NCBI RefSeq assembly: GCF_008923245.1
Contig: NZ_WBOS01000013.1
Span: forward strand, 56,502-120,501
DNA length: 64,000 nucleotides
Reading direction: 5' to 3'
DNA from: Cytobacillus depressus
Lineage (GTDB): Bacteria > Bacillota > Bacilli > Bacillales > Cytobacillaceae
This document shows, piece by piece, positions 17,125-26,654 of the stretch. Made by a program: the position numbers and the translations under genes. The stretch's first letter is position 1, and each line of letters opens with the position of its first letter. The notes under the pieces were generated by a model. That model was given only the letters and a program-made list of their open reading frames with translations, was not told the DNA's origin and did not search any database.

Positions 17125-17672
17125 ATGAAAAATGTATTATTCAGAAGAAAAAATCTCGGGGAGTTACTTAAGAAAAAGGGAGATATCCAGCTCCAGCAAT
17201 CGTTAGGAGCATTTGATTTAATAATGCTTGGAGTTGGCGCCATTGTAGGAACAGGTATATTTATTCTTCCTGGAACAGTGGCTGCTAATCATTCTGGGCC
17301 AGCTATTATTTTTTCATTTATTATCGCTGCTATTGTCTGTGCGTTGGCAGGTATGTGTTATTCAGAATTTTCTTCATCCGTACCAGTAACAGGCAGTGCC
17401 TACTCGTATGCATATATTGTATTTGGAGAATTAATTGCTTGGTTAGTTGGTTGGGCTTTAGTGCTAGAATATGGTTTGGCAGTTGCTACAGTCTCAACTG
17501 GTTGGTCTTCCTATTTATCTGCTTTGTTAGAAGGATTTCATATCACTATTCCAAAGGCAATCTCAGGTCCATTTGTTCCCGCAGACGAAACTTATGTAAA
17601 TATCCCAGCTATTGCTATAGTATTAGCCACTGCTTTCTTGTTAACGCGCGGGATTAATGAATCTGCAAAACT
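17125..17672 (+). pseudogene. APC-family amino-acid permease, C-terminally truncated
   Basis: The first 182 residues of a YfnA/CAT-type amino-acid permease: LGAFDLIMLGVGAIVGTGIF (helix 1), TGSAYSYAYIVFGELIAWLVGWALVLEYG and LLTRGINESAKL. Full members have about 460 residues and twelve helices; only about five remain. At about 17670-17673 the sequence switches to hsdS, leaving the permease frame running on as nonsense to a stop at 17754. GAGGG is 6 bases before ATG. The junction marks a deletion or recombination event. Confidence 0.85.
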
Positions 17673-18327
17673 GAGGAACAGGAAAAAATGGCCAGATTCC
17701 TTAAAAAAATTGATTATAAAATCCAACTTCTACAAGGAAAAGTCGACTTGCTGAAAGAACAGAAAAAAGGATACATTCAGAGGATATTTAGTCAGAAGTT
17801 AAGATTTAAAAATGATTGTGGAGATTCTTTTCCTAATTGGGAAGAAAAATATTTGAATGAACTAAGTGATGTAAGAGATGGTACGCATGATTCTCCAAAA
17901 TACTATCCTTCAGAATATCCCTTAATTACGTCTAAAAACTTAAATTCTAATGGCACTTTGAATAATAATGATCTAAATTACATTAATAAAGAAGATTTTG
18001 AAAAGGTCAATAAACGGTCACTGGTTGAAGATAATGATATTTTATTTGCATGGTTGGTACAATCGGAAACCCAGTCAAGGTTTCCCATCCTATTTTTGCT
18101 ATAAAAAATGTTGCTCTTATAAAAGATAATGCCGATAAATTTAATAACTTTTTAATTCACTTCTTAAATAGCTCTCATATACAAAAACAATTTAAACTTT
18201 TATTAGCCGGTGGTACACAAGAGTTTATAGGGTTAAATGATATTAGACATTTAAAAGTATTAGTTCCTTGTAAAGATGAGCAGGTACAAATTGCTCAATT
18301 TTTGTCTCTACTGGATAAAAAAATTCC
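17670..18327 (+). pseudogene. Type I restriction specificity subunit HsdS, internal fragment with frameshift
   Basis: From 17670 the frame reads TEEQEKMARFLKKIDYKI then LLQGKVDLLKEQKKGY, the central conserved coiled-coil of HsdS, followed by the second target-recognition domain (WEEKYLNELSDVRDGTHDSP). One A is missing at 18050: before it the frame gives NDILFA, after it the next frame gives MVGTIGNPVKVSHPIFA and QIAQFLSLLDKKI. The first recognition domain and the last coiled-coil are lost. Neither hsdM nor hsdR is present. It cannot make a working subunit. It directly adjoins the rlmH attachment-type site, a usual place for hsd genes in SCC elements. Confidence 0.88.
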
Positions 18328-18424
18328 TTTACAAGCAGCAAAAAAATGCCTTCGTACAACAAATGTCCATCTAACTAAAGTAGCACCTTTCCTACTACAG
18401 GATTGGTGCTGTTACTTTTTTCAA

Positions 18425-18453
18425 TAAAAACCTCATTTACTTATGGTACGGTT
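18425..18453 (-). repeat. att-like site E: 3' end of rlmH
   Basis: The parental copy. On the minus strand it encodes the RlmH C-terminus RGEPYHK and stop, followed by ATGAGGTTTTTATTG. The sense core GAACCGTACCATAAGTAA is repeated in copies B and C and modified in A and D. In staphylococci the equivalent end of rlmH (orfX) is the SCC attB. Confidence 0.78.
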
Positions 18454-18916
18454 CCCCCCTATTAATCCTAAACCCCCGATACACCTGCTCCACCAACACC
18501 AATCTCATCAACTGATGTGGAAACGTCATCCTCGAGAAACTCAATTTCTCATCCGCTCTCTTTAACACTTCCTCACTCAATCCAAGCGATCCACCAATGA
18601 CAAATGCCACTTTACTTTTTCCATATGTAGCGAGCTTGTCCAACGTATCCGCCAGCTCCTCCGAAGACTTCATTTTCCCTTCAATGGCGAGGGCAATCAC
18701 ATAAGCATCCGGGTTAATTTTGGCCAAAATCCGCTCGCCTTCTTTTTGCTTAACTTGCCGCATCTCAGTCTCGCTTAACTCTTCTGGAGCTTTTTCATCC
18801 GAAACTTCGATGATCTCGACTTTAGCGTAGGCTGTTAATCGTTTTAAATATTCATCAATTCCTTGCTTTAAATATTTTTCTTTTAGTTTTCCAACTGTGA
18901 CAATTGAGATATTCAC
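18437..18916 (-). CDS. rlmH: 23S rRNA (pseudouridine1915-N3)-methyltransferase RlmH
   Basis: A 159-residue SPOUT-fold methyltransferase that modifies helix 69 of 23S rRNA on the assembled ribosome using S-adenosylmethionine. The trefoil-knot motifs [13 protein letters not shown] and [24 protein letters not shown] plus the end RGEPYHK are standard; the length is that of B. subtilis YydA and staphylococcal OrfX. Start is GTG with GAGGA 6 bases upstream. DnaA boxes lie directly upstream, and its last codons form the att-like site E. Confidence 0.96.
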   Translation of the reverse strand: MNISIVTVGKLKEKYLKQGIDEYLKRLTAYAKVEIIEVSDEKAPEELSETEMRQVKQKEGERILAKINPDAYVIALAIEGKMKSSEELADTLDKLATYGKSKVAFVIGGSLGLSEEVLKRADEKLSFSRMTFPHQLMRLVLVEQVYRGFRINRGEPYHK

Positions 18917-19330
18917 AAGCCATCCTCACTTTACAAACAAGATATCCACAGAAGTTATCCACATATCCACATTTTCTATCCACATCTTGTGTGAGATCAT
19001 TCGTTCGCCACAAGATATACTGCCTGATTCCGACAATATTCACAGGTTGTTGATAACTTTTCCTCCTCTGAAATTTTCGATAATAATGGGAAGGTTTCAT
19101 GCTCGTCAACGATCGTATCTATTGCTATATCAATGTGTTCCTCACAACTATAGATGATTTGTTTATTTGCTTCCATTTCAAAAATCCACCTTACTTCTTA
19201 ATTTGATTTGTGGATAATCGTTCATCCACTCTATATAAAAACTTATCCACATTACATCTTAACAAAACAAAAATAAAAGTAAAACCTCACATATAGCTTT
19301 CCACTAACAAAGCAAAAAAAGTTATTCACA
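18909..19330. promoter_or_regulatory. DnaA-box cluster between rlmH and htrA
   Basis: Exact TTATCCACA or its complement at 18955-18963, 19209-19217 and 19243-19251, TTATTCACA at 19322-19330, and one-mismatch boxes at 18909, 18942, 18963, 18976 and 19036. Four boxes fall within 43 bases (18942-18984). B. subtilis has an oriC-outside DnaA-box cluster at the same gene (yydA), to my recollection; there such clusters titrate DnaA. Confidence 0.75.
18997..19176 (-). CDS. Small CxxH/CxxC protein
   Basis: A 59-residue protein, MEANKQIIYSCEEH at its start and CEYC near the end, with KLSTTCEYC and AVYLVAN. The CEEH and CEYC pairs make a likely zinc-binding knuckle; this is the CxxH/CxxC family found between rlmH and htrA in Bacillaceae. 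Function unknown. AAGGTGG is 8-9 bases before ATG. It probably co-transcribes with rlmH. Several DnaA-box-like sites lie in and around it. Confidence 0.87.
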   Translation of the reverse strand: MEANKQIIYSCEEHIDIAIDTIVDEHETFPLLSKISEEEKLSTTCEYCRNQAVYLVANE

Positions 19331-19403
19331 GACTAAAGTATTCATTCAAGTCAAAAAAACAGGAAAGCCATATCCGACTTTCCTGCTCTAACCCTATTCA
19401 TCT

Positions 19404-20615
19404 TTAAAAAGTTTCTCCACTCAGCTTTACAGTTGTTTCTTGAAGCTTTCCATCTCGATAAAATTTCACTCTCATTTGGTCGCCAATTTTCTTTTTATTA
19501 TAAAGATGCTTCCTTAGGTCAACGACGTCATTGATTCTTTCTCCATCCATTTCAACAATAACATCCAGCTCTTGCAGTCCTGCTTGGGCTGCTGGTGAGT
19601 TCGGAACCACTTGTCTTAACGCAACCCCATAGTTCACATCTCCTGGCAGCTTCAATGCTTCCTGCTGATAATAGGAAGGAATTTCATTGACTGATTTTAA
19701 ATCGACACCCAAATATGGTCTTTTAACATCACCGAATTTTTCAAGATCATTAATAATCGGCAATGCAGAGTTGATTGGGATGGCTAAGCCAATTCCTTCA
19801 ACCGCTTGCTGGGCAATTTTCATCGAGTTGATTCCAATAACCTGCCCTTTAATATTCACTAAAGCTCCGCCGCTGTTACCCGGGTTAATCGCAGCATCTG
19901 TCTGCAATACTTCTGCATTCCAGTCAATGACGCCATCTTTATTAATGTCCACTGGGATTGTCCGTTCTAAGCCAGAAATAATCCCCTCTGTAACGGATCC
20001 TGAAAAAGTTGGGCCAAGTGGGTTTCCAATGGCAATCACGGGTTCACCTGTTTTCAATGCATCTGAGTTGCCAAATTCAGCAACTGTTTTTACGTCCTTT
20101 GCGTCAATTTCAAGTACAGCCAAGTCTGTCCAAATGTCGCTGCCTCGAAGCTCTGCCGGAATTTTCGTTCCATCTGATAAAGTAACCTCTAGCTTGCTGG
20201 CATCTTCTACGACATGATGATTTGTCACAACAAAGGCTTTATTCCCAGCCTTTTTATAAATGACGCCTGATCCTGTACCAGCAGGCTCCTCAACGCCTCC
20301 ATTTCCGCCTCTCCCCCAGAAGCTAGTTGTCTGGATATTGGTCACCCCTACCACTGCGCCACTCGCTTTATCCACTGCTTTTGTTACATCAGAAACTACA
20401 TTCAGTGTGACATTCTGAGTAGGCATATTGGCGTTATGATTGATTGCACTTTCTTCTACTTGTTCGTTTGGCCAAAATCCAGCAATCTTCGGGAAGGCAA
20501 TCATCACAAGAACGGCACCTATAATTGCCCCGGCAAGGCCTGCTAAGAAATAGCCGCCCCTATTTCCCTTTTGCCGCTTATATCGATTGTCATAATCTTG
20601 ATCATAATAACCCAC
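19404..20615 (-). CDS. htrC: Membrane-anchored HtrA/DegP-type serine protease (HtrC/YyxA)
   Basis: A 403-residue surface quality-control protease. A basic cytoplasmic start is followed by one transmembrane helix (about 22-42), a trypsin-like domain with catalytic His134 (TNHHVVED), Asp164 (TDLAVLEI) and Ser248 (GNSGGALV), and one C-terminal PDZ domain (about 300-395). Start is GTG at 20615 with AAAGGAA 9 bases upstream. It is the last protease gene downstream of the wal operon, separated from walJ by a terminator, as in B. subtilis yyxA. Confidence 0.94.
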   Translation of the reverse strand: MGYYDQDYDNRYKRQKGNRGGYFLAGLAGAIIGAVLVMIAFPKIAGFWPNEQVEESAINHNANMPTQNVTLNVVSDVTKAVDKASGAVVGVTNIQTTSFWGRGGNGGVEEPAGTGSGVIYKKAGNKAFVVTNHHVVEDASKLEVTLSDGTKIPAELRGSDIWTDLAVLEIDAKDVKTVAEFGNSDALKTGEPVIAIGNPLGPTFSGSVTEGIISGLERTIPVDINKDGVIDWNAEVLQTDAAINPGNSGGALVNIKGQVIGINSMKIAQQAVEGIGLAIPINSALPIINDLEKFGDVKRPYLGVDLKSVNEIPSYYQQEALKLPGDVNYGVALRQVVPNSPAAQAGLQELDVIVEMDGERINDVVDLRKHLYNKKKIGDQMRVKFYRDGKLQETTVKLSGETF

Positions 20616-20958
20616 ACTGGACCATTCCTTTCTTACTTTTGTGAAAAAAATTTAATTGTTGTCGGATTCGTTGAGTAAACCCTGGTGGATGGCGCAAAGA
20701 AATATAGCCGAGGATATTTTACATACTAGATTGTAGGAAATACCCATGATCTTTCTTATTTAAACAATTAGATGAAGTAAAACATAAATACTATCTTCTA
20801 TTCTTCCACCTTATGTCTGATTATACTCCCACCAATTGAAGAATCTATTGATAAGCTGGCCACGAAAACAATCTTACTACTTTGTTCATAATTTTGAAAA
20901 ACTCCATTAAAAAAAGGAATGAAGTCTGCCAAAAAGCGCCTTTCATTCCTTTTAAAAA
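20616..20958. other. Intergenic stretch between htrC and walJ
   Basis: It holds the walJ terminator (20911-20953). The promoter of htrC should lie here but no confident hexamers are called. Confidence 0.45.
20911..20953 (-). terminator. Terminator of the wal operon
   Basis: AAAAGGAATGAA (ending 20923) pairs with TTCATTCCTTTT (20942-20953); on the minus strand it is followed by a T7 run. It lies 5 bases after the walJ stop. Confidence 0.85.
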
Positions 20959-21747
20959 TCAAATAGCCGTCAATACAGTCGGTGTCTTTGGATCTGTATC
21001 GTAGAGCTCAAACTGCTCGCCGACAATTATGCCTCTGCTTTCGAGCGTTTGTGAAACCGACATTCTGGCAAGCTCCTTCATATTATTATCCTGACTTAAA
21101 TGAGCTAAATAAATGCGCTTTGTCCGGTCTCCCGCTACCTCACTCATCGCAATGGCCGCATCCTCATTCGACACATGCCCAACATCACTCAATATCCGTC
21201 TTTTAATGCTCCATGGGTAACGCCCCATCCGCAGCATTTGCACATCATGATTGCTTTCGAACACATAAGCATCCGCATTGGAGATGAGCCCCTTCATCCG
21301 GTCGCTGACATAGCCGGTATCGGTAATTAAGACAAGCTTCTTCTCGTTCTGATGAAAGACATAGAACATCGGGTCAGCTGCATCATGTGATACACCAAAT
21401 GATTCAATTTCCAGTGATCCAAAGGACTTTACCGTCTCCATCGAAAAAGTAAACTTCTGCTCAACAGGAACTTGTCCAATGAGACTATCCATCGCACTCC
21501 ACGTTTTTTCATTTGCATAAACAGGCAATTTGTATTTCCGTGCAAGCACCCCGACACCTTTAATATGATCACTATGCTCATGTGTGACTAAGATGCCGGA
21601 GAGATTCCCCATATCCCGGTCAATCTTTTGGAATAACGCCTCCATTTGCTTCCCGCTTAAGCCTGCATCCACGAGGAAGGAATGGTCCTCTGTCTCAACA
21701 AAGATGGCATTCCCCGTACTTCCACTTGCGAGAACGCTAAATTGCAT
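20959..21747 (-). CDS. walJ: MBL-fold exonuclease-type hydrolase WalJ/YycJ
   Basis: A 262-residue metallo-beta-lactamase-fold protein. The metal motif [10 protein letters not shown] (about 55-64), the later D in ITDTGYVS and H in LAHLSQDNN are intact, so two metal ions can bind. YycJ proteins have been described as DNA exonucleases linked to coordination of replication and cell-wall growth. It is the last gene of the wal operon, 6 bases after walI. Confidence 0.93.
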   Translation of the reverse strand: MQFSVLASGSTGNAIFVETEDHSFLVDAGLSGKQMEALFQKIDRDMGNLSGILVTHEHSDHIKGVGVLARKYKLPVYANEKTWSAMDSLIGQVPVEQKFTFSMETVKSFGSLEIESFGVSHDAADPMFYVFHQNEKKLVLITDTGYVSDRMKGLISNADAYVFESNHDVQMLRMGRYPWSIKRRILSDVGHVSNEDAAIAMSEVAGDRTKRIYLAHLSQDNNMKELARMSVSQTLESRGIIVGEQFELYDTDPKTPTVLTAI

Positions 21748-21753
21748 TTTCTC

Positions 21754-22560
21754 TCACTCCACTATAGTTTTCTCTTCAGTTGGTAACTCGATAATTTGCC
21801 CCTCAAAGGCATGAACATATAAATCTTCCTTATCATTAATAACGAAACGCCATGCAGGGATCAGCACCTGTGCCGTACTTGCTTCTCCTACAAAGTTAAA
21901 ATACCCAAGCTCCACCTTTGTAATTTTGCTCTTTGGCTTCAAGGAGCCCTTTTCATAAAGGGTTTCAAGCGCCTTTAACGGCTGAATAATCTTTTCCTCT
22001 TCTGATAATTCTTCAATATTCGTGAGCATCGTTTGCACATAGGAAACAATATTATTCTCATCATTAAGGTAAATCGTTAATTCAGCGCTACTATTTTGAT
22101 AGAAAGTCTTATCCTTGAATTGCTGGTAATACGTTATAATATTGTCTTCCTTTTTCCAATAACGATATTGATCCCCATATAGAACATTATTTTTAACGAA
22201 TGAATTAATCTCTGCCTTGTCATATTTCTCACTGAGCTCATAAGGCTTATCTAAAACAGAATTAAGCACGGTACTAGAGTTAACCTGCACCTTTTGCCCT
22301 TTCAGCTTCGTTTTCTCAACTGATTCAGTCACTTCATTACTAAAGTCTATCGGCTCTGCACTTAAGTACATATCTTTAATAAAGTTTTTTGGAAGCTCCA
22401 CATATTCAATCTCGTCTGCCTTGAGTCGCTTCTCAAGGGGAACTTCCGTACTATACTCATACTGACTAGCATCATTCAGCTTAAAAAACTCATACATTAA
22501 ATAAATATCCAACACAAGAAACGTCAAAATGAAAATTGTTTTGATTCTATTCCAATCCAT
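21754..22560 (-). CDS. walI: WalK accessory membrane protein WalI/YycI
   Basis: 268 residues: one N-terminal transmembrane helix (NRIKTIFILTFLVLDIYLMY) and an extracellular YycI domain. With WalH it binds WalK in the membrane and restrains its activity. The start is ATG at 22560 with GAGGCGAGG 6 bases upstream; an upstream in-frame ATG at 22584 has no usable site. The start lies inside the end of walH (14-base overlap), showing translational coupling. Confidence 0.92.
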   Translation of the reverse strand: MDWNRIKTIFILTFLVLDIYLMYEFFKLNDASQYEYSTEVPLEKRLKADEIEYVELPKNFIKDMYLSAEPIDFSNEVTESVEKTKLKGQKVQVNSSTVLNSVLDKPYELSEKYDKAEINSFVKNNVLYGDQYRYWKKEDNIITYYQQFKDKTFYQNSSAELTIYLNDENNIVSYVQTMLTNIEELSEEEKIIQPLKALETLYEKGSLKPKSKITKVELGYFNFVGEASTAQVLIPAWRFVINDKEDLYVHAFEGQIIELPTEEKTIVE

Positions 22561-23869
22561 GATTAGCCTCGCCTCTCGTTTCATCCTTGGTTAATTGATA
22601 CCAAGAACCGTTATATCGATAAAACCAGGAAGGCTCTAAATACACTAACTTTGTATCCTTTTCCATCGCATAGCCAAGCGCCATATCCTGCAGTCCAGCC
22701 ATGTCCAGCCCTTTCGATTCAAGAAGCTGAATCGCCTCTTGACCTGAAGGCAGGGTCGTTTCCGTTGGATCCATCCGGAGTCCTTTTAAGAAGTTGCTCC
22801 TTATATATTTATAAATTTCACTTTGGCCCCATATTTCGTTAATTTCAGAAATGCCGCTGCCTATACTAAAAATCGGATACCCTTTATCATCATAAAGACG
22901 GAATAATACTTGATGTGTCATTTCATCCATTTCAACAAAGCGGTAACTATCCGTCCAGCCACCGTGTTCATTCACAAAATCAATGCTTCTTTTCAAAAGA
23001 CCTTTCGATGATAGCAGGCTTTCACTACTTCTAGCCGGATTCACATAGGAAAGGGTGTTGCGGTCATAATTCACGCGCAATGAGCTTGAACCATTTGTGT
23101 ATTCCTCACCTGATGGCTGATAATTCTTCCGCACGACGCTAGGGACTTTAAATAATGCGTTCTTATATTTTTCCGAATCTAATCGCGTGAATAGATATTG
23201 AAACTGCAGCATTTTCGTTTCATCCTGAGGCAAATATAATACTCGGCCGCTTGTTGTTTTATACGGGAAATACTTTATATAACGAAGATTGTACTCTGCA
23301 TTATTAAAAAAGCCATTCGTAAAGTTTTGCACGTAAGATGCCGATACTTGGCTCCGGTAAGCCTGATCCCTCTCAGATGAAACAAAATAAACAAATGCCT
23401 GGTCTTTCTGAATCCCTTCGGTGTCGATGACAATTTGATCAAAATAAAAATTAGGGATCTTTTTCTCCTTCATTTCGATAATCGTCCGGTAAAAATCAAT
23501 CGGTATCGAATCCGGAAACTGAATCGTGGCATTTCCCGGATTATTAGCGAAAGTAGAATAGTTTTTTATATCATCCGAAACATTAACAAACTCGGCAAAA
23601 TTCCATCGGCTTATTTCCGAAATCACTTTATTAATTTCATCTATATCTGTTGTTCCTAATTGTTTATCCTTTGAATAGTGGTAAATAATCCGGTCTGGCT
23701 TAACGATTTCTTCCGCATCTTTTTTCTTACTGATCGCTACTTCTTGAACGGTTTTTGCTTTTTCCATCGTTTCTAAATTAGGCTGATAGGTCCAGATGCT
23801 CCACGTTAAAAGCACGCTGAAGCATACTAAAATGACTAATATGAGTGATTTAATATTTTCATATGTCAT
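22547..23869 (-). CDS. walH: WalK regulator WalH/YycH
   Basis: 440 residues: a single transmembrane helix near 7-27 (IKSLILVILVCFSVLLTWSIW) followed by a large extracellular YycH domain. Partner of WalI in control of the WalK kinase. Start ATG at 23869 overlaps the walK stop as ATGA, with AGAGG about 10 bases upstream; the TTG two codons earlier is less well placed. Member of the walRKHIJ operon. Confidence 0.92.
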   Translation of the reverse strand: MTYENIKSLILVILVCFSVLLTWSIWTYQPNLETMEKAKTVQEVAISKKKDAEEIVKPDRIIYHYSKDKQLGTTDIDEINKVISEISRWNFAEFVNVSDDIKNYSTFANNPGNATIQFPDSIPIDFYRTIIEMKEKKIPNFYFDQIVIDTEGIQKDQAFVYFVSSERDQAYRSQVSASYVQNFTNGFFNNAEYNLRYIKYFPYKTTSGRVLYLPQDETKMLQFQYLFTRLDSEKYKNALFKVPSVVRKNYQPSGEEYTNGSSSLRVNYDRNTLSYVNPARSSESLLSSKGLLKRSIDFVNEHGGWTDSYRFVEMDEMTHQVLFRLYDDKGYPIFSIGSGISEINEIWGQSEIYKYIRSNFLKGLRMDPTETTLPSGQEAIQLLESKGLDMAGLQDMALGYAMEKDTKLVYLEPSWFYRYNGSWYQLTKDETRGEANHGLE

Positions 23870-25698
23870 GCCCAATCATCCTCTTCCGTTCGATCGTATG
23901 GCAGGCTGAAAGAAATCGTCGTGCCCTTCCCTTCTTGACTCGTTGCCCAAATTTCTCCTCCGTGGGCTTCCACCATTTCCTTGGCGATAGCAAGGCCGAG
24001 ACCTGTGCCTCCAAGTTTTCGCGTTCTTGCTTTATCCACTCGATAAAACCGTTCAAAAATCTTATTAATATTCTCTTTCGGTATGCCGACCCCTTCGTCA
24101 GACACACTAATATTAACAAAGTCATTCTGTTCCTCTAGCCTGAAGGTGACTTTCCCGCCTTCTGGGGAGTATTTAAGTGCATTCGAAATAATATTATCAA
24201 TAACTTGAGTAAGCTTGTCCCCATCGATTTCGACAAAAGCGGAATGATCGGGCAGCTTTCTTTCGAACGTCACGTTTTGCTCCTTCGATAGCTCAAAACG
24301 GTCAATAATGCGGTTAAAGAAGGAAACGACGTTGATCCATTCCTTCGTCAAATTGTAATCCTTGCTGTCCATTTTTGAAAGCTGTAGCAAATCATTTACA
24401 AGGCGAATCATCCGCTCTGTTTCCGTCTGAGTCACATCTAAAAATTTCGGAGCAATTTCTTTATCCTGCCAGGCCCCTTCTGCTAAAGCTTCCACATAGC
24501 TTCTCATCGTCGTCAATGGCGTCCTTAGCTCATGCGACACATTCGCGACAAACTCGCGGCGTTCCATATCAATTTTCTCTTGCTCCGTAATATCGTGAAG
24601 AACCGCAATTAGTCCATTCACAAATCCTGTCTCCTTTTGAATAACGGAGACATTCGCCCGCAAGATTAGTGTCCTAGAGGGCTTAGAGTAATCTAAAATG
24701 ACTGAATCCCGTTCGGAAAGTAACTCTTCAAACGTATAATCATCCTCAAGACCAAGAAGTGAAACAATCGAAGTCGCTAAAACTGTTTCACGTGAAACAT
24801 TCAGCATTTCGGCAGCCGGCTCGTTGATGAGAATGACTCTGCCCTTTCGATCGGTCGCAATCACTCCATCTGTCATATACGATAGAACAGAAGAAAGCTT
24901 GCGGCGTTCCCCCTCTGTTGTCGCTTGCGCTTCCTGCAGCCTCTTCGTTAAATTATTGAACGTCATCGCTAACTGGCCAATTTCATCGTTGCCGTATATT
25001 TTAACTTTGCGGGAGAAGTTCCCCTTCGCCATCGCAAGAGCCTGTCTCTTCATTTCTGACATCGGGCGGGTGATCGTTTGGGCAAGCAGGACGCCTAAAA
25101 TCGCGGTAATCCCTAGAGCTATAGCGGTGCCTGAAATAAAGATTTGATTAATTTGTCTCATTTGGTCAAACACATTTTCAATTTTTCCAACGAGATAAAT
25201 CGCGCCGATGACTTCCCCGTTATGTTTAATGGGTGTCACTAACACCCAGATTCGATTGCCCGTATGGTTGTCAATGAGCTCTTCACTTGCTTGTTTGGCA
25301 GTGGCAATGGTCATTCTTACTAATGTATCTATCGATCTCCGCCCTACTACTCCCTGATTATCAGTTTCAGAGGTGCCAAGAATTTTCAATGTATCCCCTT
25401 CAATAACCTGGACTTCAGTAATGTCCTCTGAATTATAGTCCCTTAATAAGCGAAACACATCTTCCTCTAAAGACGGCCCATCTTCATCCGGCAACCGTTC
25501 CTTCGTCATCTGCTCCTCTAAATAATAAGCAAGCAAACTTACACGATCCTGAATGGTTGATTTGAAATTATCTTTCAGCGTAAATTCCAATTGTCTAACG
25601 AAATAAACCCCGATAATTTGCATCGCAATTAAGATGAGCAATACATAAATGATGACAAACTTAAGATGTATTGAACGAAAAAAACCAACCTTTTTCAT
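23866..25698 (-). CDS. walK: Essential cell-wall sensor kinase WalK/YycG
   Basis: 610 residues. Order: transmembrane helix 12-33, extracellular PAS-type sensor about 35-180, second helix about 183-207, HAMP (ITRPMSEMKRQALAMAKGNF region to 257), cytoplasmic PAS (about 262-375), HisKA with His389 in ANVSHELRTPL, and ATPase with NALKYSPEGG and GTGLGLAIAKEMVEAHGG. It phosphorylates WalR to set autolysin expression. The spacing from AGGAG to ATG is long (12 bases). The coding sequence contains a perfect parS site at 24784. Confidence 0.96.
   Translation of the reverse strand: MKKVGFFRSIHLKFVIIYVLLILIAMQIIGVYFVRQLEFTLKDNFKSTIQDRVSLLAYYLEEQMTKERLPDEDGPSLEEDVFRLLRDYNSEDITEVQVIEGDTLKILGTSETDNQGVVGRRSIDTLVRMTIATAKQASEELIDNHTGNRIWVLVTPIKHNGEVIGAIYLVGKIENVFDQMRQINQIFISGTAIALGITAILGVLLAQTITRPMSEMKRQALAMAKGNFSRKVKIYGNDEIGQLAMTFNNLTKRLQEAQATTEGERRKLSSVLSYMTDGVIATDRKGRVILINEPAAEMLNVSRETVLATSIVSLLGLEDDYTFEELLSERDSVILDYSKPSRTLILRANVSVIQKETGFVNGLIAVLHDITEQEKIDMERREFVANVSHELRTPLTTMRSYVEALAEGAWQDKEIAPKFLDVTQTETERMIRLVNDLLQLSKMDSKDYNLTKEWINVVSFFNRIIDRFELSKEQNVTFERKLPDHSAFVEIDGDKLTQVIDNIISNALKYSPEGGKVTFRLEEQNDFVNISVSDEGVGIPKENINKIFERFYRVDKARTRKLGGTGLGLAIAKEMVEAHGGEIWATSQEGKGTTISFSLPYDRTEEDDWA
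24784..24799. promoter_or_regulatory. parS site inside walK
   Basis: TGTTTCACGTGAAACA, a perfect match to the Spo0J/ParB binding palindrome TGTTNCACGTGAAACA. Confidence 0.9.
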
Positions 25699-25707
25699 TG
25701 ATTGTCT

Positions 25708-26418
25708 TTACTCCTGTTCAGGATTCCGCAAATAATACCCAACTCCCCTTCGAGTGACGATCCAAGTAGGATGGCTTGGGTTATCTTCAATTTTCTCACG
25801 CAGTCTTCGAACCGTTACATCGACTGTGCGCACATCTCCGTAATAATCATAGCCCCAAACGGTCTGAAGAAGATGCTCCCTGGTCATGACTTGTCCAATA
25901 TGCTTTGCCAAATAGTGAAGGAGCTCAAATTCACGGTGAGTGAGTTCAATCGTTTCACCGCGTTTGGACACAATATAAGCATCTGGGTGAATGATTAACG
26001 TACCGACTGTAATTTCATTCGTCTCCTCTTCTTCAGTCGCGTTGGCTGCCATTTGTTGATGGCGGCGTAAGTTAGCTTTAATTCGCGCAATCAGCTCTCT
26101 CGTACTGAAAGGCTTCGTCACATAATCATCCGCTCCAAGCTCAAGACCAATGACTTTATCAATTTCTGAATCCTTAGCTGTAAGCATAATAATCGGCATA
26201 TCATATTTCTTTCTTACTTCACGGCAAACTTCAATCCCGTCTCTTAGCGGGAGCATAATATCAAGCAGAATCAGATCTGGTTTAATTTCCTCGACCTTTT
26301 CAAGCGCATCATTTCCATCATACGAGCAAAAGACTTCAAAGCCTTCCTTTTTCAAATTAAATTGCAATATATCAGCAATCGGTTTCTCATCGTCTACTAC
26401 AAGAATTTTTCTCTCCAT
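25708..26418 (-). CDS. walR: Essential response regulator WalR/YycF
   Basis: A 236-residue OmpR-family regulator: receiver domain with Asp53 (LILLDIMLP), Thr in IIMLTAKDS and Lys in VTKPFS, and a C-terminal winged-helix domain ([18 protein letters not shown]). It controls cell-wall hydrolase and synthesis genes. AAGGAG lies 6 bases before ATG. First gene of walRKHIJ; walK starts 9 bases after its stop. Confidence 0.97.
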   Translation of the reverse strand: MERKILVVDDEKPIADILQFNLKKEGFEVFCSYDGNDALEKVEEIKPDLILLDIMLPLRDGIEVCREVRKKYDMPIIMLTAKDSEIDKVIGLELGADDYVTKPFSTRELIARIKANLRRHQQMAANATEEEETNEITVGTLIIHPDAYIVSKRGETIELTHREFELLHYLAKHIGQVMTREHLLQTVWGYDYYGDVRTVDVTVRRLREKIEDNPSHPTWIVTRRGVGYYLRNPEQE

Positions 26419-26613
26419 TTATATCTCCTTCTTATTGCGTATTTATCTCAACGTTTTTAAGCTCTATTCATTTTTGTTTATATGTGTTCAATTTTACTTT
26501 AACATGTTGTAAATGTGAATTCATCTATTAAGGACGGGTCATACGAAAGGTTTTCAAGGAAAGGCTGGATAGAACATGGTAAATTTCCTTAATCTAGTGA
26601 AGCAGATTTTAAA

Positions 26614-26648
26614 AGAATAAAAGTCTCTAGTAAGAGTACTAGAGACTT
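26614..26648 (-). terminator. Terminator of the M23 peptidase gene
   Basis: 12-bp arms AAGTCTCTAGTA (26621-26632) and TACTAGAGACTT (26637-26648); the minus-strand transcript continues with TTTTATTC. Confidence 0.85.
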
Positions 26649-26654
26649 GAAAAA

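Noticed and set aside
18855..19109. 84-codon minus-strand frame across rlmH start and the CxxH/CxxC gene
   Set aside because: It overlaps two better-supported genes in another frame, has no ribosome site and no family resemblance.
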